Part shown: positions 23,490 to 35,392 of the stretch, piece by piece
How positions within the stretch are numbered: position 1 is the stretch's first letter
Layout of the letters: each line of letters starts with the position of its first letter
DNA from: Nilaparvata lugens
Taxonomy: Eukaryota; Arthropoda; Insecta; Hemiptera; Delphacidae
DNA length: 64,000 nucleotides
Direction of reading: 5' to 3'
NCBI RefSeq assembly: GCF_014356525.2
Contig: NC_052508.1
Location: forward strand, 41,162,613-41,226,612
Made by a program: the position numbers and the translations under genes
The notes under the pieces: generated by a model
Database searches by the model: none
What the model was told of the DNA's origin: nothing
What the model saw: only the letters and a program-made list of their open reading frames with translations

Positions 23490-25721
23490 ATATAATAATA
23501 ATAATATATAATAATAAATGCCTTTATTTATTTTCAAATACATTACAAACAAATTAACTTTTGAAATAATAATTATCATGTAGGCTAATTACCCCATGGA
23601 TTGAATCCGTCCGGGGGGAGATGTGAGTGACATATAATTACGAATAACTACTTATATTCAATTTTAAAATAAAGTCAACATTATAATTGAGTTTAAGAAA
23701 GTGCACTAATTTGAACAAGAAAAAACAAATTTGAAAAACCACATAATAAAAATTCAACACAGGTGAATTGTCTTTTCAGAAATTGAACTCGAAACTATTC
23801 TAAGAACATGGCCTTTTCACTACTCTTCTAAACGGATATTTTTGCGGAACTACCATGCGCTATACTAACTATAAATAACTATACTATACTCTATAAATAA
23901 CCTCCACTCGCTTTACAAAATATCAATATCCTGATTAAAAATAAAATATTATAACTAGTAAGCAGTCCAATTTTCAATTAGCTGTGGTGATAATTTTCAA
24001 TCAGGCTCAATTTCTCAGTGATAAGGTGTTGTTTCACATAGTTAAACTCTCTCGTTTTCTCTCAAAAGTCTATGTTGTCAACTTCATTAGCGAATTCAGC
24101 TACATTGTAAGGTGCTACCTTCAAACATTCTAATTCCTTACGGCTTTACCCTACTAATTATTGACGTTCCGAAGGTTTTTTCCACTTTGACTTGCTGCGT
24201 TGTGGACGGAGAAATTGTGTTATGTTGCCTCCAGTTGTAGCTGCACCTCTTGCTGGACTCTGTTCCTGATGGGCGATTCTCTTACTTTTATGCGACGCCG
24301 AGAACGCTGATAACGAGGCCTCTTCCAAGTACTTGTTCAACATGTCTTCTGTTAAATCATTCCAAGTAGCATAATTTCCATTGATTAGAAGTCCGATTCC
24401 CTTGATTTTAACGTCATAGCCAGCATCCCGCAGTTGCTTTTGAGTTGAATATAACTTCTTCTTCTTTTCTCTCGTTTCCTTGTCACAATCTGGATAGACA
24501 GATAGCTTACGAGTCTTTAATCTTATCCCATTATTTAGAATACTTTGTCTCTTCATGTTTGATACCAATGACAACATTATTGGGCGTTTGGTACTGGGAC
24601 CAGCAGTTCCTAATCGTTTGACAAAATCAATATCTGTCTCTTTCAGTTCAACTTCCATCACACTATTACTCAAATCCAGTATTTTCTCCATGATCTGCTC
24701 ACGACTCTCACCCTCTTTCTCCTCCATACCGTAAAATATAAGATTTTTCTCTCTGCGCATGGAATCAATCACTGCCCGTTGCCGCGATACCTCGAGTTTC
24801 AACCTATCATTCTCCTCAGTCAGTTTATCAATTCTTTTATTCTGCTCTCCAAGCAACGATGAAATATTCAATTCACTAATCACTTGTTTGATAGTTGTGA
24901 GCGTATTATCATTGATCTCATTTTTTATTTTCTCCAGCATTGCAAACATAACTTTCTCGCTTAATGCCATCCTAGATTCAGTTTAATACGATATAGCCAA
25001 CTAGGATGTGTATATGTCAATTATTTGCAAATCGAGCACTCTGTAAACTCTTCAACTCAAAATTAAAACTTATTGCAAGATTAAAAATTAGGACTCGGAG
25101 ACAAAGGAAGCTGAGGGAGCGCCAAGAGAGCATTCAAGGCTTTTTGGAAGAAATAGGTAGCTCCTGAGATGACAGGCAAAGGTATCAGGTGTGAGAGAGG
25201 CTAGGGATAAGTAATGTTGTATTATAAAACGAAATAAATTGAGAAACAAGAGGACACTGCCATCTAGAAAACAGTACTGAACCAAAAATTCATAACTTAT
25301 GCCAAAAGTCTGCAGACCATTTTTGGAGCGAGATAGCGTTGCAATCACAAACAACAGCTGGTTGCTGTAATCAACCGTTAGTAGAATTCGGCAGTTTGGG
25401 AGGAGGGTGACGAAACGATGACCCTCTACTCCACCCACTCATCACTCGTGAACGAAGATAAGATAAATTCTTCAATGAAAATAATGGCTTCTTCAATCCT
25501 TGTGTTTCTGAACGAAGTGATCCGAATAAAAAAACCACTATATCTCTGTTAATACTTGAGGAATCGCAAATATATTTGACACACTTGTTCACAGCCCTTA
25601 ATTAAACGGTTATGCCGACTTTTAAATCTCTCACTAGACAACAAACCACTTAAATACCTGGAAATTTTACCAGCAAAAACACCAACGACTATACTTACTT
25701 ATCAGTCACACCCACTCCGAT
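23490..25721 (-). mobile_element. ORF1-only LINE with 15-bp target duplication
   Basis: The target duplication CTACTACATACAATA is present at 23475-23489 and 25722-25736 without mismatch. Between them on the minus strand are about 750 bp of 5'UTR, one complete ORF1 (24970-24158), a 667-bp 3'UTR with AATAAATAAAGGC, and a (TTA)n tail. There is no endonuclease or reverse transcriptase. It resembles the half-L1 (HAL1) arrangement known from mammals. Confidence 0.88.
24158..24970 (-). CDS. LINE ORF1 protein, intact
   Basis: This is a complete 270-residue frame. The N-terminus is alpha-helical, with a coiled coil at about residues 40-75 (NKRIDKLTEENDRLKLEVSRQR). Then comes a segment like the RNA-binding domain of LINE ORF1 proteins: KNLIFYGMEEKEGESREQ, DIDFVKRLG, KRPIMLSLVSNMKRQSIL, and DAGYDVKIKGIGLLING. 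The C-terminus is basic and Ser/Arg/Lys-rich. ORF1 proteins bind LINE RNA as trimers. The frame is unbroken, which is notable because nearly every other element protein in the window is damaged. Confidence 0.82.
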   Translation of the reverse strand: MALSEKVMFAMLEKIKNEINDNTLTTIKQVISELNISSLLGEQNKRIDKLTEENDRLKLEVSRQRAVIDSMRREKNLIFYGMEEKEGESREQIMEKILDLSNSVMEVELKETDIDFVKRLGTAGPSTKRPIMLSLVSNMKRQSILNNGIRLKTRKLSVYPDCDKETREKKKKLYSTQKQLRDAGYDVKIKGIGLLINGNYATWNDLTEDMLNKYLEEASLSAFSASHKSKRIAHQEQSPARGAATTGGNITQFLRPQRSKSKWKKPSERQ

Positions 25722-26129
25722 CTACTACATACAATACTCAAATACAAATGATCTCCTCCTCAACAAACAAACATAAAACATCTTTCAAACAATCCCTTCG
25801 CAGCTATGAGCGGTTCTTTGCAGTATTACGCTGCTGAAGCATTTCAAATGTTGGTGCAAAAACATTGTCAACTTAATGACACAATAAATTCTCAGGCTTG
25901 TAAAACCTAACAGTTCCCTTTGCAACTATCACATCATGATTTGTACATTCAACTTTTCCTTCTATTAACTCATCTGTCACCATCTTGTGATCTTTGGATT
26001 GTTTGGTAAGTTGGCCTTAAATTTAAATAATTACTATTTAATTAGTTTGTGAGTGATGAAGAATTTATAGATGGCTTCTTAATTTTCTATTTCTCTTATT
26101 TCAGGTGCTGGTTTAGCTGATCGAAGTGA

Positions 26130-27202
26130 ATAACTCGTCGACTGAACAACTGCATTGTGTTGTGGTCGGAATAGGTACATATTTCGGCAGCTGGTAATGT
26201 GAGTGACAATTCAATCATGATATTTTTTTTTACTTTTCTTATCTCTGAATGGCCCAATATGGCTCCAGAAGGCTTGAGGTTAGAGATATTTTCCCACCAA
26301 GTTGAATCTGGCTTGCTTTCTTTGTACAGTTGGATTGTGTTATGTTAATTATGGCTGCGACTCTATATGGGCCAGTATAAATACTAAAGAATTTTCTTTT
26401 AGTTTTCCTAGAGCATTCGAGATTCTATAACTTTTCGAGAGTAACTCAACACTGACACTGTATTTGAACTGTTTGGATTTGCTATCATGATAGCACTTTT
26501 GTGAGGTCCCTGACCTTTCTAATCTCTGTTGTACCACGTGACAGATATCTAAGTCAGGATAATTTCCAGCGTTTGATGGTGGGAAGTTCATTAATTTCTC
26601 AATAAATATTTTGTTTCTTTCTCCGAAAATAATTTCTACCGGGGTGTATCCTGTGTTCTCGTTTATACAGTTGTTAGAACACTCTTCTAGGAACGGAAAA
26701 TATCTAACCCAACTTTGATGTTTTTCAGAGCAGTATGCCCTCATAAATTATTGTGAAATCTCGGCCATACGGCGCTCTACTGGGTTCGAGCTGGGAGAAT
26801 ATGTGGAGGTTCAAGATGATTTGATGTCAGCCAGGTCAAGTATTCTTCTCCATTGTTTGCTACAGGAGTATAAAGCATTATCTGACAGAATGCGTTTAGG
26901 CTTTCCCACTTGTGGGGTCCATTTATTCACTACACAATTTGCTTCCCCTGTTAGTTTGCCAATTGGAAAGAACATAGTGTATTTTAAGAATATGCATGTT
27001 AACACGAATATATACTTTTTATCATATTGTGCCATAGTTAGAGGGCCGTAAATGTCTGCTGACACTAATTCTAATGGAACAGTTGGCAATATCGGTATCT
27101 TTTCTCCCCTGACTTGATATTTTTGATGTTTTGTTCTTCCACATAAGTTGCAGGCTTTGGCTACTTTTTTGTGAATGCCTTTGAAATAACATGCTTCTTT
27201 CA
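26130..27202 (-). pseudogene. Y: integrase, second half of zinc domain, catalytic core and C-terminus
   Basis: The minus strand starts next to the X target duplication with TLKEACYFKGIHKKV, followed by the zinc-binding CNLC (about 27145). The catalytic core shows the first Asp in SADIYGPL (about 27050), the second in RILSDNALY (about 26890), and the Glu in SNPVERRM (about 26775). The triad is intact. A stop follows shortly after the Glu (near 26750). The typical HQSWVRYFPFLE, NTGYTPVEIIFGE block (26620-26730) and the tail, with a slip near 26385 leading to YTGPYRV, end near 26220. Confidence 0.85.
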
Positions 27203-27206
27203 GTGT

Positions 27207-27375
27207 TCTGACGTTATGTTTTTAATGAATAACGATTTGCCTTGGCTTGGCGTCAATCGGTAGAGCATGAGAATTAAATACTATAAAATCTGGTCGTGGT
27301 TTTCTAGGATACAATTTCACTAATATCTTTATAGGCTTATTCAGGAGCTCTTGCAATAATTTAATACTGATTATT

Positions 27376-27413
<38 letters not shown>

Positions 27414-29198
27414 ATTTATACTCTATGGTATTGGGGAGTGAAATGAATGGTACACCATAAAAAACTTTATACATATATTGAATGAATAATTTTGAAGAAT
27501 CAGGTCAATATAGAGAATATATAGAGCAAAAAATTATACAATAAAACAAGAACAAATCAAAATAAATATAACAGATCAGTACACTATTTTTCAGTTCTAT
27601 AGCACGAAACTTTACCATGTTCTTTCCAATTCATTGATCATATGCATTTATTTGCATGCACCTTTGATTTTGACTTGTTGTTGCTTGCCAATTTATGTAA
27701 TCTCACTTTATATATTATTTCCCAAATCGAAGAATGATAAATTATTGACGAATCAATAATTAGATATATATTAATTTCTATAGTTCCCAATAAATTTCTC
27801 AATAATAAATATATATATCTCAGGGTGTAAGATTCGGCACCTGATGGAATTAGATAAATCAATTTATCCAAAGATCCAAAGAACCAGAGCTACATTTTAT
27901 TGTTACAAATTGTATTATAAAATCAATGATTGGGTGATCATTAGTATTACAAGTTTAGAACCTTATATTCTTTTAATTGGTGTACTTTTAATATATAATT
28001 GACTCATTCTTATTCAATAAAGTATTTCTTATACCCTTTTAAGACTTGCGCAAGTTTTTGTATTAATTACTTAAAACCTTTCCGACGAGCTAGCTTTCAT
28101 TCTCATTTCACTCGAAGCACTGAGGGCGCCCTAATTTTACTTCAACAATTTTTTTTCACTCACATGCTGAATTTCTATAAGTTTTTGGCGGCGATCTGAA
28201 ATTCCTGGTAGTCCTGGATTGTTGGTGGCCGAAGTCGTCTCTTCCAAGGGATTAAATAAATATTTGGATGACTTTTGCTTTAAAACATCATCACAAAGTC
28301 TTATAGGAAATTAATAATTAGATTAAAACTTCAAGTCTTCAAAATGTACAATGAAGGGTATTGTGCTCTACAAATTTTTGGTGACATTCCATGGTGGTGT
28401 TTGGCAGGCAAGTGGGCTATTTCTCCTTCTCTTTTTCACAATTTTCATTTCCGACTTACAAATTTACATAGAATTTGAATAATTTGCTACTATGCCATTT
28501 AAAGGTTCAAATAGTTTGTGCCAATCTATTAAATTACTACTTATGTCACATATCTGATATTTTATCTGTCCTCGGGCCATATCCAATACATAAACTGAAC
28601 AGTAAACATTCACAAAATCTTATCATTTTCAGAAATATATATAAATACATTTGAATCAGCTCACTATTGCCGCCCATCGATTACTATCATTTAATTGATT
28701 CATGCAAATTTGTTACAGTATACATGCGCCTATGAACATCCTACTTCCTTAATACATTAATTTATTTTTATTTTGGGTTTCAAGTACATTTTTTACATGC
28801 AATACAATTTTATAATCTTTATAGGTTGTTTCTCACTTTATAACAATGAGCCATGTGATTTTTTAGTTCATCTAGTTGCATACCATTTAGTTACAATAAA
28901 TTTCTGCCAAGGTGTCTGGCTAGATTTTACGTTATGCAACTCGATCGATCATTATGTTGCTGATCAATAGATATTTCATGCCTAACCTCAAATTTCCAAT
29001 ACTCTATATAATATTATATAAGTAGCAAATTATATCCATTTCTATTCAGCTGTTCTAAATTTAGCGATGATATCTGATATTATCTAATCTTTAAAAACGT
29101 TATCGCATTTGGCAATACTAGACTATTATTCCACTTCAGACCTATAAATTTCTTTCAAATAGGGATTTTATTTACCCATCAGATTTTGATATGTTACA
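27207..29198 (-). repeat. X element 3' LTR (complete, 1992 bp)
   Basis: The minus-strand start TGTAACATATCAAAATC is shared with 48563 downward. The end GTCAGA is shared with 35955-35960. It contains a (TA)n run at 27381-27410. A GGGGGCG run (polypurine-like) lies just upstream on the element strand at about 29201-29207. The segment 28302-28555 is missing from the 5' LTR. Confidence 0.8.
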
Positions 29199-29661
29199 CA
29201 CGCCCCCGAATTCGAATTCAGAATATTTTGAGAATCAACAATGTTTTTAATACAAATTCTCTCATCAATATATCGACATAACCCATGAATATCCACCAAA
29301 AACACTTTCAAATATCATAATAATTTGCAGACCTTATCTGCTCACACCCCCCTTAACCCTAGAAAGCCAATCTATCGTTTAATTCACGAGCGTGTTTGGT
29401 TATTCATGTGGTACTCCCCTCTGTCTAGCATGATGGACTCGCCCAACCGGTTCTGTGCCTATCTGGCATGCATCTATCAGTCAGTCATCGGTGTACTGTG
29501 TTATTAGAAGCTAGTTTCGCTCAGTGTCAAGATGCTCGTAGAAATCACGATAGATTAGCTTAGCTGTTCGGTTTTTTGAAAAAGTACAATATATTGTTTT
29601 TCATTGAAAACTGATAATATTTTGTTTTTCGGGTAGTTTTAGTGCTAAATAAGTTTTAAAA

Positions 29662-31804
29662 ATGAATCAGAATCTTAATGAAAGTGAAATTAATAAATAT
29701 TTTCAAGAGAGTAGTACAAGTGATGAATCAAACATTGATTCTGAATCAGATGATGAATTGCACCAAATTGAACATGATGATGTTATGAATAGTGATGACA
29801 CTGATAACAACCCGGACTACAATCCTGTTGCAGACCAAGGAAGGCCAGGGATTTTAGAATCAGATGAAGAAGAACCTCTTCCACCAGAAAAGAAGAAGAA
29901 GACTGCTGAAGTAAATACTGTTGTTTCTCACTCACCTGCTGCAATACAACCAATAATCTCAATTCCTGCAAACACATCTTCATCTGTAAGTCAACTTATC
30001 ACAATCGCCAAACAACATGGTTTGCCTCATAACAGAGAGGAAAGGCCCTCAACATCAACAGCTGATCCACACTTGGTAGTTTGCACCAGAGTTAGTCTTC
30101 GAGGGAAAGATGGACATCGTTGGACAAACAAACCAACAACACATATGAATAGATCTTCAGCAGCTAGAAATATTATTCACATATCACCTGGATGCACTGA
30201 TACTGCTAGAAACAAGCTAATACCAGTGGAAGTTTTCAGACATTCCCTAACTCATGAAATAAAAACCAAAATTGTGCATTACACTAATTTGAAAATCAAA
30301 GAAAAAAGTGCAAATTATAACCTTCCTGGGAAAACCGTTGCTGCTATGAGTGATAGTGAGTTTGATGCTCTGTTAGGCTAGTTACATACACATCGATTTT
30401 TGGTCGTACGATATTTTACCGTCCTTATAAATTCTATCAGATTGAACAGATGATTTCAAACATATGATGTTTGCCAAGTTCCATTTAATCTCATAGAATT
30501 CATAGTGACGACAAAATATCGTACAACCAAAATTTGATGTGTGTGTAACTAGCCTTAGGGTTACTGATACTTTCAGCTGCTCAAAAAGACAGTCACCTTC
30601 CATCTTCTAGAATGTTTAACCCACAGATCAGTGGTGAGAGATATCATGCAACCATGAGCTGTGATCGATTCGACTTCTTGTTAGAGTGCTTACGTTTTGA
30701 TGATTATGCTACCAGAGCTGAAAGAAGGGAAACAGACAATTTCGCACCAATAAGAGAAATTTGGGAATTATTTATTACTGCTTGCAAAAGTTCATACAAA
30801 CCTGGCTCATTCCTCACTATTGATGAGCAACTACTTGCATTTTGTGGAAGATATAAATTTAGGATGTACATTCCAAACAAACCAGACAAATATGGCATAA
30901 AGTTGATTTTAATGTGCGACAATGCCACAAAGTACATGATTGATGCTATACCATATACTGGAGAAACAATGTCCACAGAAGGTTTACCTCAAGCTGAGTT
31001 CTTTGTGAAGAAGTTATCAACGACTTGTCATGGATCCAATCGGAATATAACCATTGATAACTGGTTCACGTCTGTTCCACTTGCAACCTCTCTCTTGGAT
31101 GATCCATACAAACTCACTATAGTAGGCACACTGAGAAAAGACAATTGAGAAATCCCTCCTGAAATAAAAAATCCCAAGGGAAGAGCCATAGGGACAAGTA
31201 TGTTTTGTTTTGATGGGCCAAAAACTATGGTTTCTTACAAGGTTAAGAACTCTAAAGTGGTTTTACTTCTATCAATGTGTCATGAGAAACCAGTGATTGA
31301 TCAACACTCCAAAAACCCCAAATAATTCAGACATACAATGCTACAAAAGGAGCAGTTGACACATTAGACCAAATGTGTCACCAGATTTTGTGTAGTCGTA
31401 AGACTAAACGGTGGCCATTGTGTGTATTCTATAGAATCCTGAACATTATTCTAGTGAATTCATATGTCATATATGTGACAAATTTTGTGAAAAGGGGACA
31501 AAAACCACTGTCAAGAAGAAAATTTGCAATGGAGATTCACTACAGCCTCATTGAACCCTGGCTGAAAGAGCGAATAAAGTGTCCAACTTTGACCCAGAAA
31601 CTCAGAGAATCTATCGCCAATATTTTGAAAGTTCCAATGCCAGACAGAGCCCAAAACCTTCCTCAAAACATTCCACGAACCATTTGTGGGATATGTCCAT
31701 CAAAGAAGAGGAGAATGACAGAGAACTGCTGCTGCCGCTGGAGGAAACCAATCTGTGCAGAGCATCGGGCAAAGTGCTGTGTTGACTGTGCCCAGGACTT
31801 GTAA
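29662..31804 (+). pseudogene. piggyBac transposase, split by a MITE and with later breaks
   Basis: ATG 29662 starts an acidic Ser/Asp-rich N-terminus, then the piggyBac domain. A 179-bp MITE with its TTA duplication sits after codon DALL. Deleting it restores the frame exactly. The catalytic Asp residues are all present: TIDEQL (about 30820), TIDNWFTS (about 31055) and VDTLDQM (about 31355). An in-frame TGA at 31146-31148 and a one-base slip near 31320 follow. The C-terminal Cys-rich zinc domain (CGICPSKKRR, CCCRW, CAEHRAKCC, about 31685-31790) is complete. The protein cut TTAA sites when intact. Confidence 0.93.
30376..30554. mobile_element. 179-bp MITE, PIF/Harbinger-like, inside piggyBac transposase
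   Basis: It has TTA on both sides (30373-30375, 30555-30557). The inverted ends are GGCTAGTTACATACACATC and, on the complement, GGCTAGTTACACACACATC, continuing with a TTTTGG(T)CGTACGATATTTT block on both arms for about 45 bp. A 3-bp TWA target and GG-starting ends fit PIF/Harbinger. Confidence 0.93.
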
Positions 31805-31985
31805 TACATCATATCAACACATCAACCTTACTTGTTTGTATTGATATGAATAACCGATTAGTGTTGATTATGGTTTGAATTTGTATCTAGAAACGCTTGT
31901 TTCAATCATTTTTCTACCAAGTCGTGATTTTTACGATAGATTAGCTTCAATGTCACTTTTAGATAGATTAGCTTTCTAGGGTTGA

Positions 31986-32699
31986 ATCTCCATCAAATAT
32001 AATAACAAATTTTCTCCTTATCAACACAAAAATATCACAAATACACCATCTTAAACACATTTTCTCCTCTACAACCTAATACAGTACTTTCAAATTTGCT
32101 GCTTGCCATGGCGCCAACTTATCTTCATACAATACACATCTGACTCTCATATAACAAATTTCTTTCAAAAATAATTTCGATTAACAAATTTTTTGGGGCT
32201 TATACTTCATCACAATTTCTAGGTCTTTAATATTAATAATATTCTATAAATCAGGTACAATTCTTCTTTTTGCTATACATTGGGTTAGGTTTTTTGGTAA
32301 CTCGTTCCAATTTAGGTTTCTCGGTAACAACATGGCATAAATAATGGTAATAAAATATAAAACATAAATAAATATATTAACATTAATAAATACATTAAAT
32401 GACATATATAAATAGCTTTTGGGAACAATCCTCTTTTCAGAAACATATGTTTGAGGGCTATATACTTTCGATCTAGATGGTCTTGACTAGTCTACTGGTT
32501 CTAGATATCCACTTTCTTGACATCATAATTTCTTAGCTTCTACTCCCACAGATACAAAGTTAACCTATTCGTCACAATTTTCACATTTTAAGGTAATTCA
32601 CTCAATTTATTTTTACTATCCCGCTTGTGCCCTTTTTTATACGATGTTGATTACGAAAATACATACTTAAAAATTGTTCTTTTGTTTGTTTCAGGCTTC
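31986..32699. other. X interior without recognisable coding sequence
   Basis: AT-rich, with no gene seen. It lies between the piggyBac's TTGA flank and the X pol remnant. Confidence 0.4.
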
Positions 32700-33180
32700 T
32701 AATGGTTGGAAGGAATCAAAAATTGAATTTGTTGACACGCGGTTGCTTCATCAATATTGAATTTATTTAGAAAGGTCAGTAATTGGTTGATAATAATGTT
32801 TTCATTTGACTTCTTATCATATTTCCTTTCAAATTCTATGATAGTGCATGTAGAATTGTCGTGGTTTTCCCGTATCTTCTTGTGTTTCTGTTTGTAGCTA
32901 TGCTGTAGGCTGGTTAGGTTATCTGCTATCTGTTTGTTATTGATAGATGAGTCTGTCCTAATGATAATTTCCCCTTCATAAATTTAAAACCCCGGTATCT
33001 TGTATACTTCTCCAACCTATTCATTGATCCAGTTCCATTTAATCCATTGTTATGTCCAATCAACTCCTTGGGTTTCATGTCTCTATTTTCGTGTTTGTCA
33101 CTATAATACTCATTTGATATTTCCAACTTACATTTATTATTAATCACCATGATGACAACAATAAGCAATTTAACAATACA
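32700..33180 (-). pseudogene. X: short pol-like remnant
   Basis: The minus strand has MNRLEKYTRYRGFKF (about 33000-33045), similar to the Y linker YLRQYTQYRGFLF. A frame change is followed by an Asn/Lys-rich frame to about 32700 without a domain I recognise. No RT, RNase H or integrase sequence was found between here and the 3' LTR, so most of pol is missing. Confidence 0.4.
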
Positions 33181-33186
33181 GGATTT

Positions 33187-34150
33187 CTAATCGACAATAA
33201 TACCTTCTTCTAACAATAATACAACTTTCATCATCACATTAATATCACAGACTCTAAATAATAAGACAGCCATAATAACAATCATAATACTGTTACCCAA
33301 TACATTTAACATCTCTTTCATAGCATATCCTTTCCATAGATGATAACAATCAGGTGCTTTTATTTTCACTGGATTACTCCTTATTTCTTTCAATTCCACA
33401 CAACATTTTCCATTCATCAGTTCCTCACAGTACTCTTCATCGTTTTCATTCAGGTAGCCATCATTATTTTCAATTTCATTCCATTTATTTTTTCCCCAGT
33501 AGCGGTCACATTGATAAGCAGCTGTCTTAAATTTTATGTGCTGTGGATGAATGCCATCGGTCCCTTCCTGTCCTCCTTGGTGTTGGTTCGGTGTCCTCCT
33601 CTGCCTCTTGAAGCATGCATGTGGCCTCTATCGGCGCGCGCGGTACCTCCCTTGTCACTTCTGCCTCCAGGCCTTGTGGTGCTGGTTCCTTCGGTCCAGG
33701 TCCTCCATGGGGTCCTTGGTCTGCTGTGGGGGGGGTCCATTGATGTGTGGGTGTGGCGTGCAAAGCGGGATGTATGGTGGCAGTCTCCTCCTGGCAACTG
33801 TTTGTGTTCTCTGGTGGTGATGGGTCTTCAGCGGGGAACAGTATACTTGAAATGGGTTGTTGCTTGTGGCTGGTTTTCGGTGGTGTATCTGGTGTTGGTT
33901 TCTGTGTTCTTTGTAAGTTTTATCTGGTTGCATGCGCTAATGTGTAGTTTGCACTTATTTGATGTGGTGGCGGTTTATGATATCTATTATAATTATTGTG
34001 AGCGTAACCATTATTTGTGTTTAATCGATCATGGCCATCATAATAATTTCTGTGATTATTTTGCTGTAAGTAATTATTTGTTGGGCAATTTTGAAAACTT
34101 CTGTTATTCAAATTATTATTTTGTTTATGATCATAGCGGTGTTCAAATTG
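33187..34150 (-). CDS. X: Asn/Pro-rich region plus Cys-rich single-TM ORF
   Basis: Downstream of gag, 34111-33527 encodes Asn-rich and then Pro/His/Arg-rich sequence in overlapping frames. From about 33525 to 33187 a frame reads IKFKTAAYQCDRYWGK, YCEEL, KCCVELKE, DCYHLWKGYAMKEML, then a hydrophobic helix (SIMIVIMAVLLF), RVCDI, and a short tail. It corresponds in order to the Y ORF at 48858-49590. It is unbroken from at least 33525 to its stop. The role is unknown. Confidence 0.5.
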
Positions 34151-34201
34151 AGGAGTAGATCAGGAGCAATCATACGGTGCCAGTCCATAAGCTTGGCTGG
34201 T

Positions 34202-35392
34202 TTACTGATTAATTTTTGAATAATGTTGATTCTGTGTATACATTTGATCTGACCGGTGATTTGATATTGCCATCACAGATTGTATGCCATATAGATGATT
34301 TATTAATTGTTTACAATCAGTTATTGGTTGAGTGGCGAGTGCCATTCTAACTTGATAAGGTAGCTTTTTCAAAATGATACTCGCTAAAGCAGATTCGTTA
34401 ATCAGCTCGTTCAGCTGAGAATTCTTGAACTGTAGAGCAGTGACAAAAGTGGTATATGCACCGTCTAGATTAGGATTGAAATCGCATGATATAATATCTG
34501 CTAGTACATCCAACTGTTTACTTCTGCTCCAATACTGTTCCAGGAAGACAGCGATAAACTCCTCCAATGATGTAAACTCATGGGCTCTACTCCGAAAAAA
34601 CATCAGGGGTTCGCCGCTTAGTAAGCTGGTCAAACGGAGTTGCCACATACTCCAAGAGGTGGGTGCAAGAGTTTGTACTAATTTTATTTGGTCAATGAAC
34701 GGTTGAGGTTGCAAATGGCAATCTGTATTATCAAATTTACTCAGTGTCTGCAGTATACTGTGTGAATTAATGCTGTCTGCCTGAGTTCCATGGGGCTGTT
34801 GCTGGATTTGATTTTCTAATGCTACTATTTTCTCATGTGCCATCTGCCATTGATTACTACTTGCAATTTTATTGGTCTTTACCTCTTGGTTGAATTGTGT
34901 TAGAGTGGACTTTTGTATTTGTAGAGTTCCATTTAAAGCTTTACATGTTTCTGTGTTCTGATTTAGATTACTTTGTGATTGATTCAGTTGTGTGTACATG
35001 TTGGTTTGTTTATTTTGCATAGCTGTGATACTATTAGTATTTTTATCGACTGTAGTTGATAGGTTTTGGTTAGCGGCTGTAATCTATTTTTTGATTTCCT
35101 GTTGGCAATCAGCTTTAATGCTGGTTGCTATTTCTTGAATAGGTGCGGTGGTTTGTATTGTTAGACTATCTATCCTTTCATTTAGTTCACAGGTAACTGT
35201 ATCTAACCTCTCTGATAATCCTGCCGTAACTTTATCCTGACTTTCCCTTTGTAAATTTATCATTACCTTTAGCTCTTTCCTATGATTTTCTACTTTGCTA
35301 TCGATAGCATCTGATCTCTCTTCTATTGATTGTATGGCGTCCGCTGTCTCCTTCATGCCCTGCTCTACTGTTTGTTTATTTGGTCTGTACAA
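34202..35392 (-). pseudogene. X element Gag, one in-frame stop
   Basis: The minus-strand frame runs from about 35392 (MYRPNKQTVEQG) through a long coiled coil, with a single TAG at 35084-35086, and on to 34202. The capsid core (FDNTDCHLQPQPFIDQI, SWQ/SWS region, FLEQYWSRSKQLDVL) is homologous to the Y Gag. The leader between the PBS and the first Met is about 540 bp. Gag would form the particle; the stop prevents full-length product unless read through. Confidence 0.78.

Larger units (their letters stand above)
23265..26129. other. 3' region of Y between LTR and integrase, outside the LINE
   Basis: 23265-23474 and 25737-26129 flank the ORF1-only LINE. No envelope gene or other ORF is recognisable. 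Minus-strand 25088-25592 lies in the LINE 5'UTR and has only short frames. Confidence 0.4.
29357..31981 (+). mobile_element. piggyBac-like DNA transposon, complete ends
   Basis: It is flanked by TTAA (29353-29356) and TTGA (31982-31985, one change from TTAA). The terminal inverted repeats begin CCCTAGAAAGCCAATCTATC on the left and CCCTAGAAAGCTAATCTATC on the complement of the right end. A subterminal motif ACGATAGATTAGCTT, the complement of the inner TIR, occurs near both ends (about 29547 and 31934). It inserted into the X element just 5' of its 3' LTR. Confidence 0.93.

Noticed and set aside
27207..27410. First read as a gypsy pol fragment upstream of the zinc domain
   Set aside because: The same segment recurs next to a primer site at 35955-36166, and LTR ends and target duplication show it is LTR sequence.
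27638..27871. Minus-strand ORF conserved at 47264-47491
   Set aside because: Conservation is explained by the two copies being LTRs of one element; no domain.
33340..34158. 272-residue plus-strand frame
   Set aside because: It is the antisense shadow of the Pro/Arg-rich and Cys-TM region of element X.
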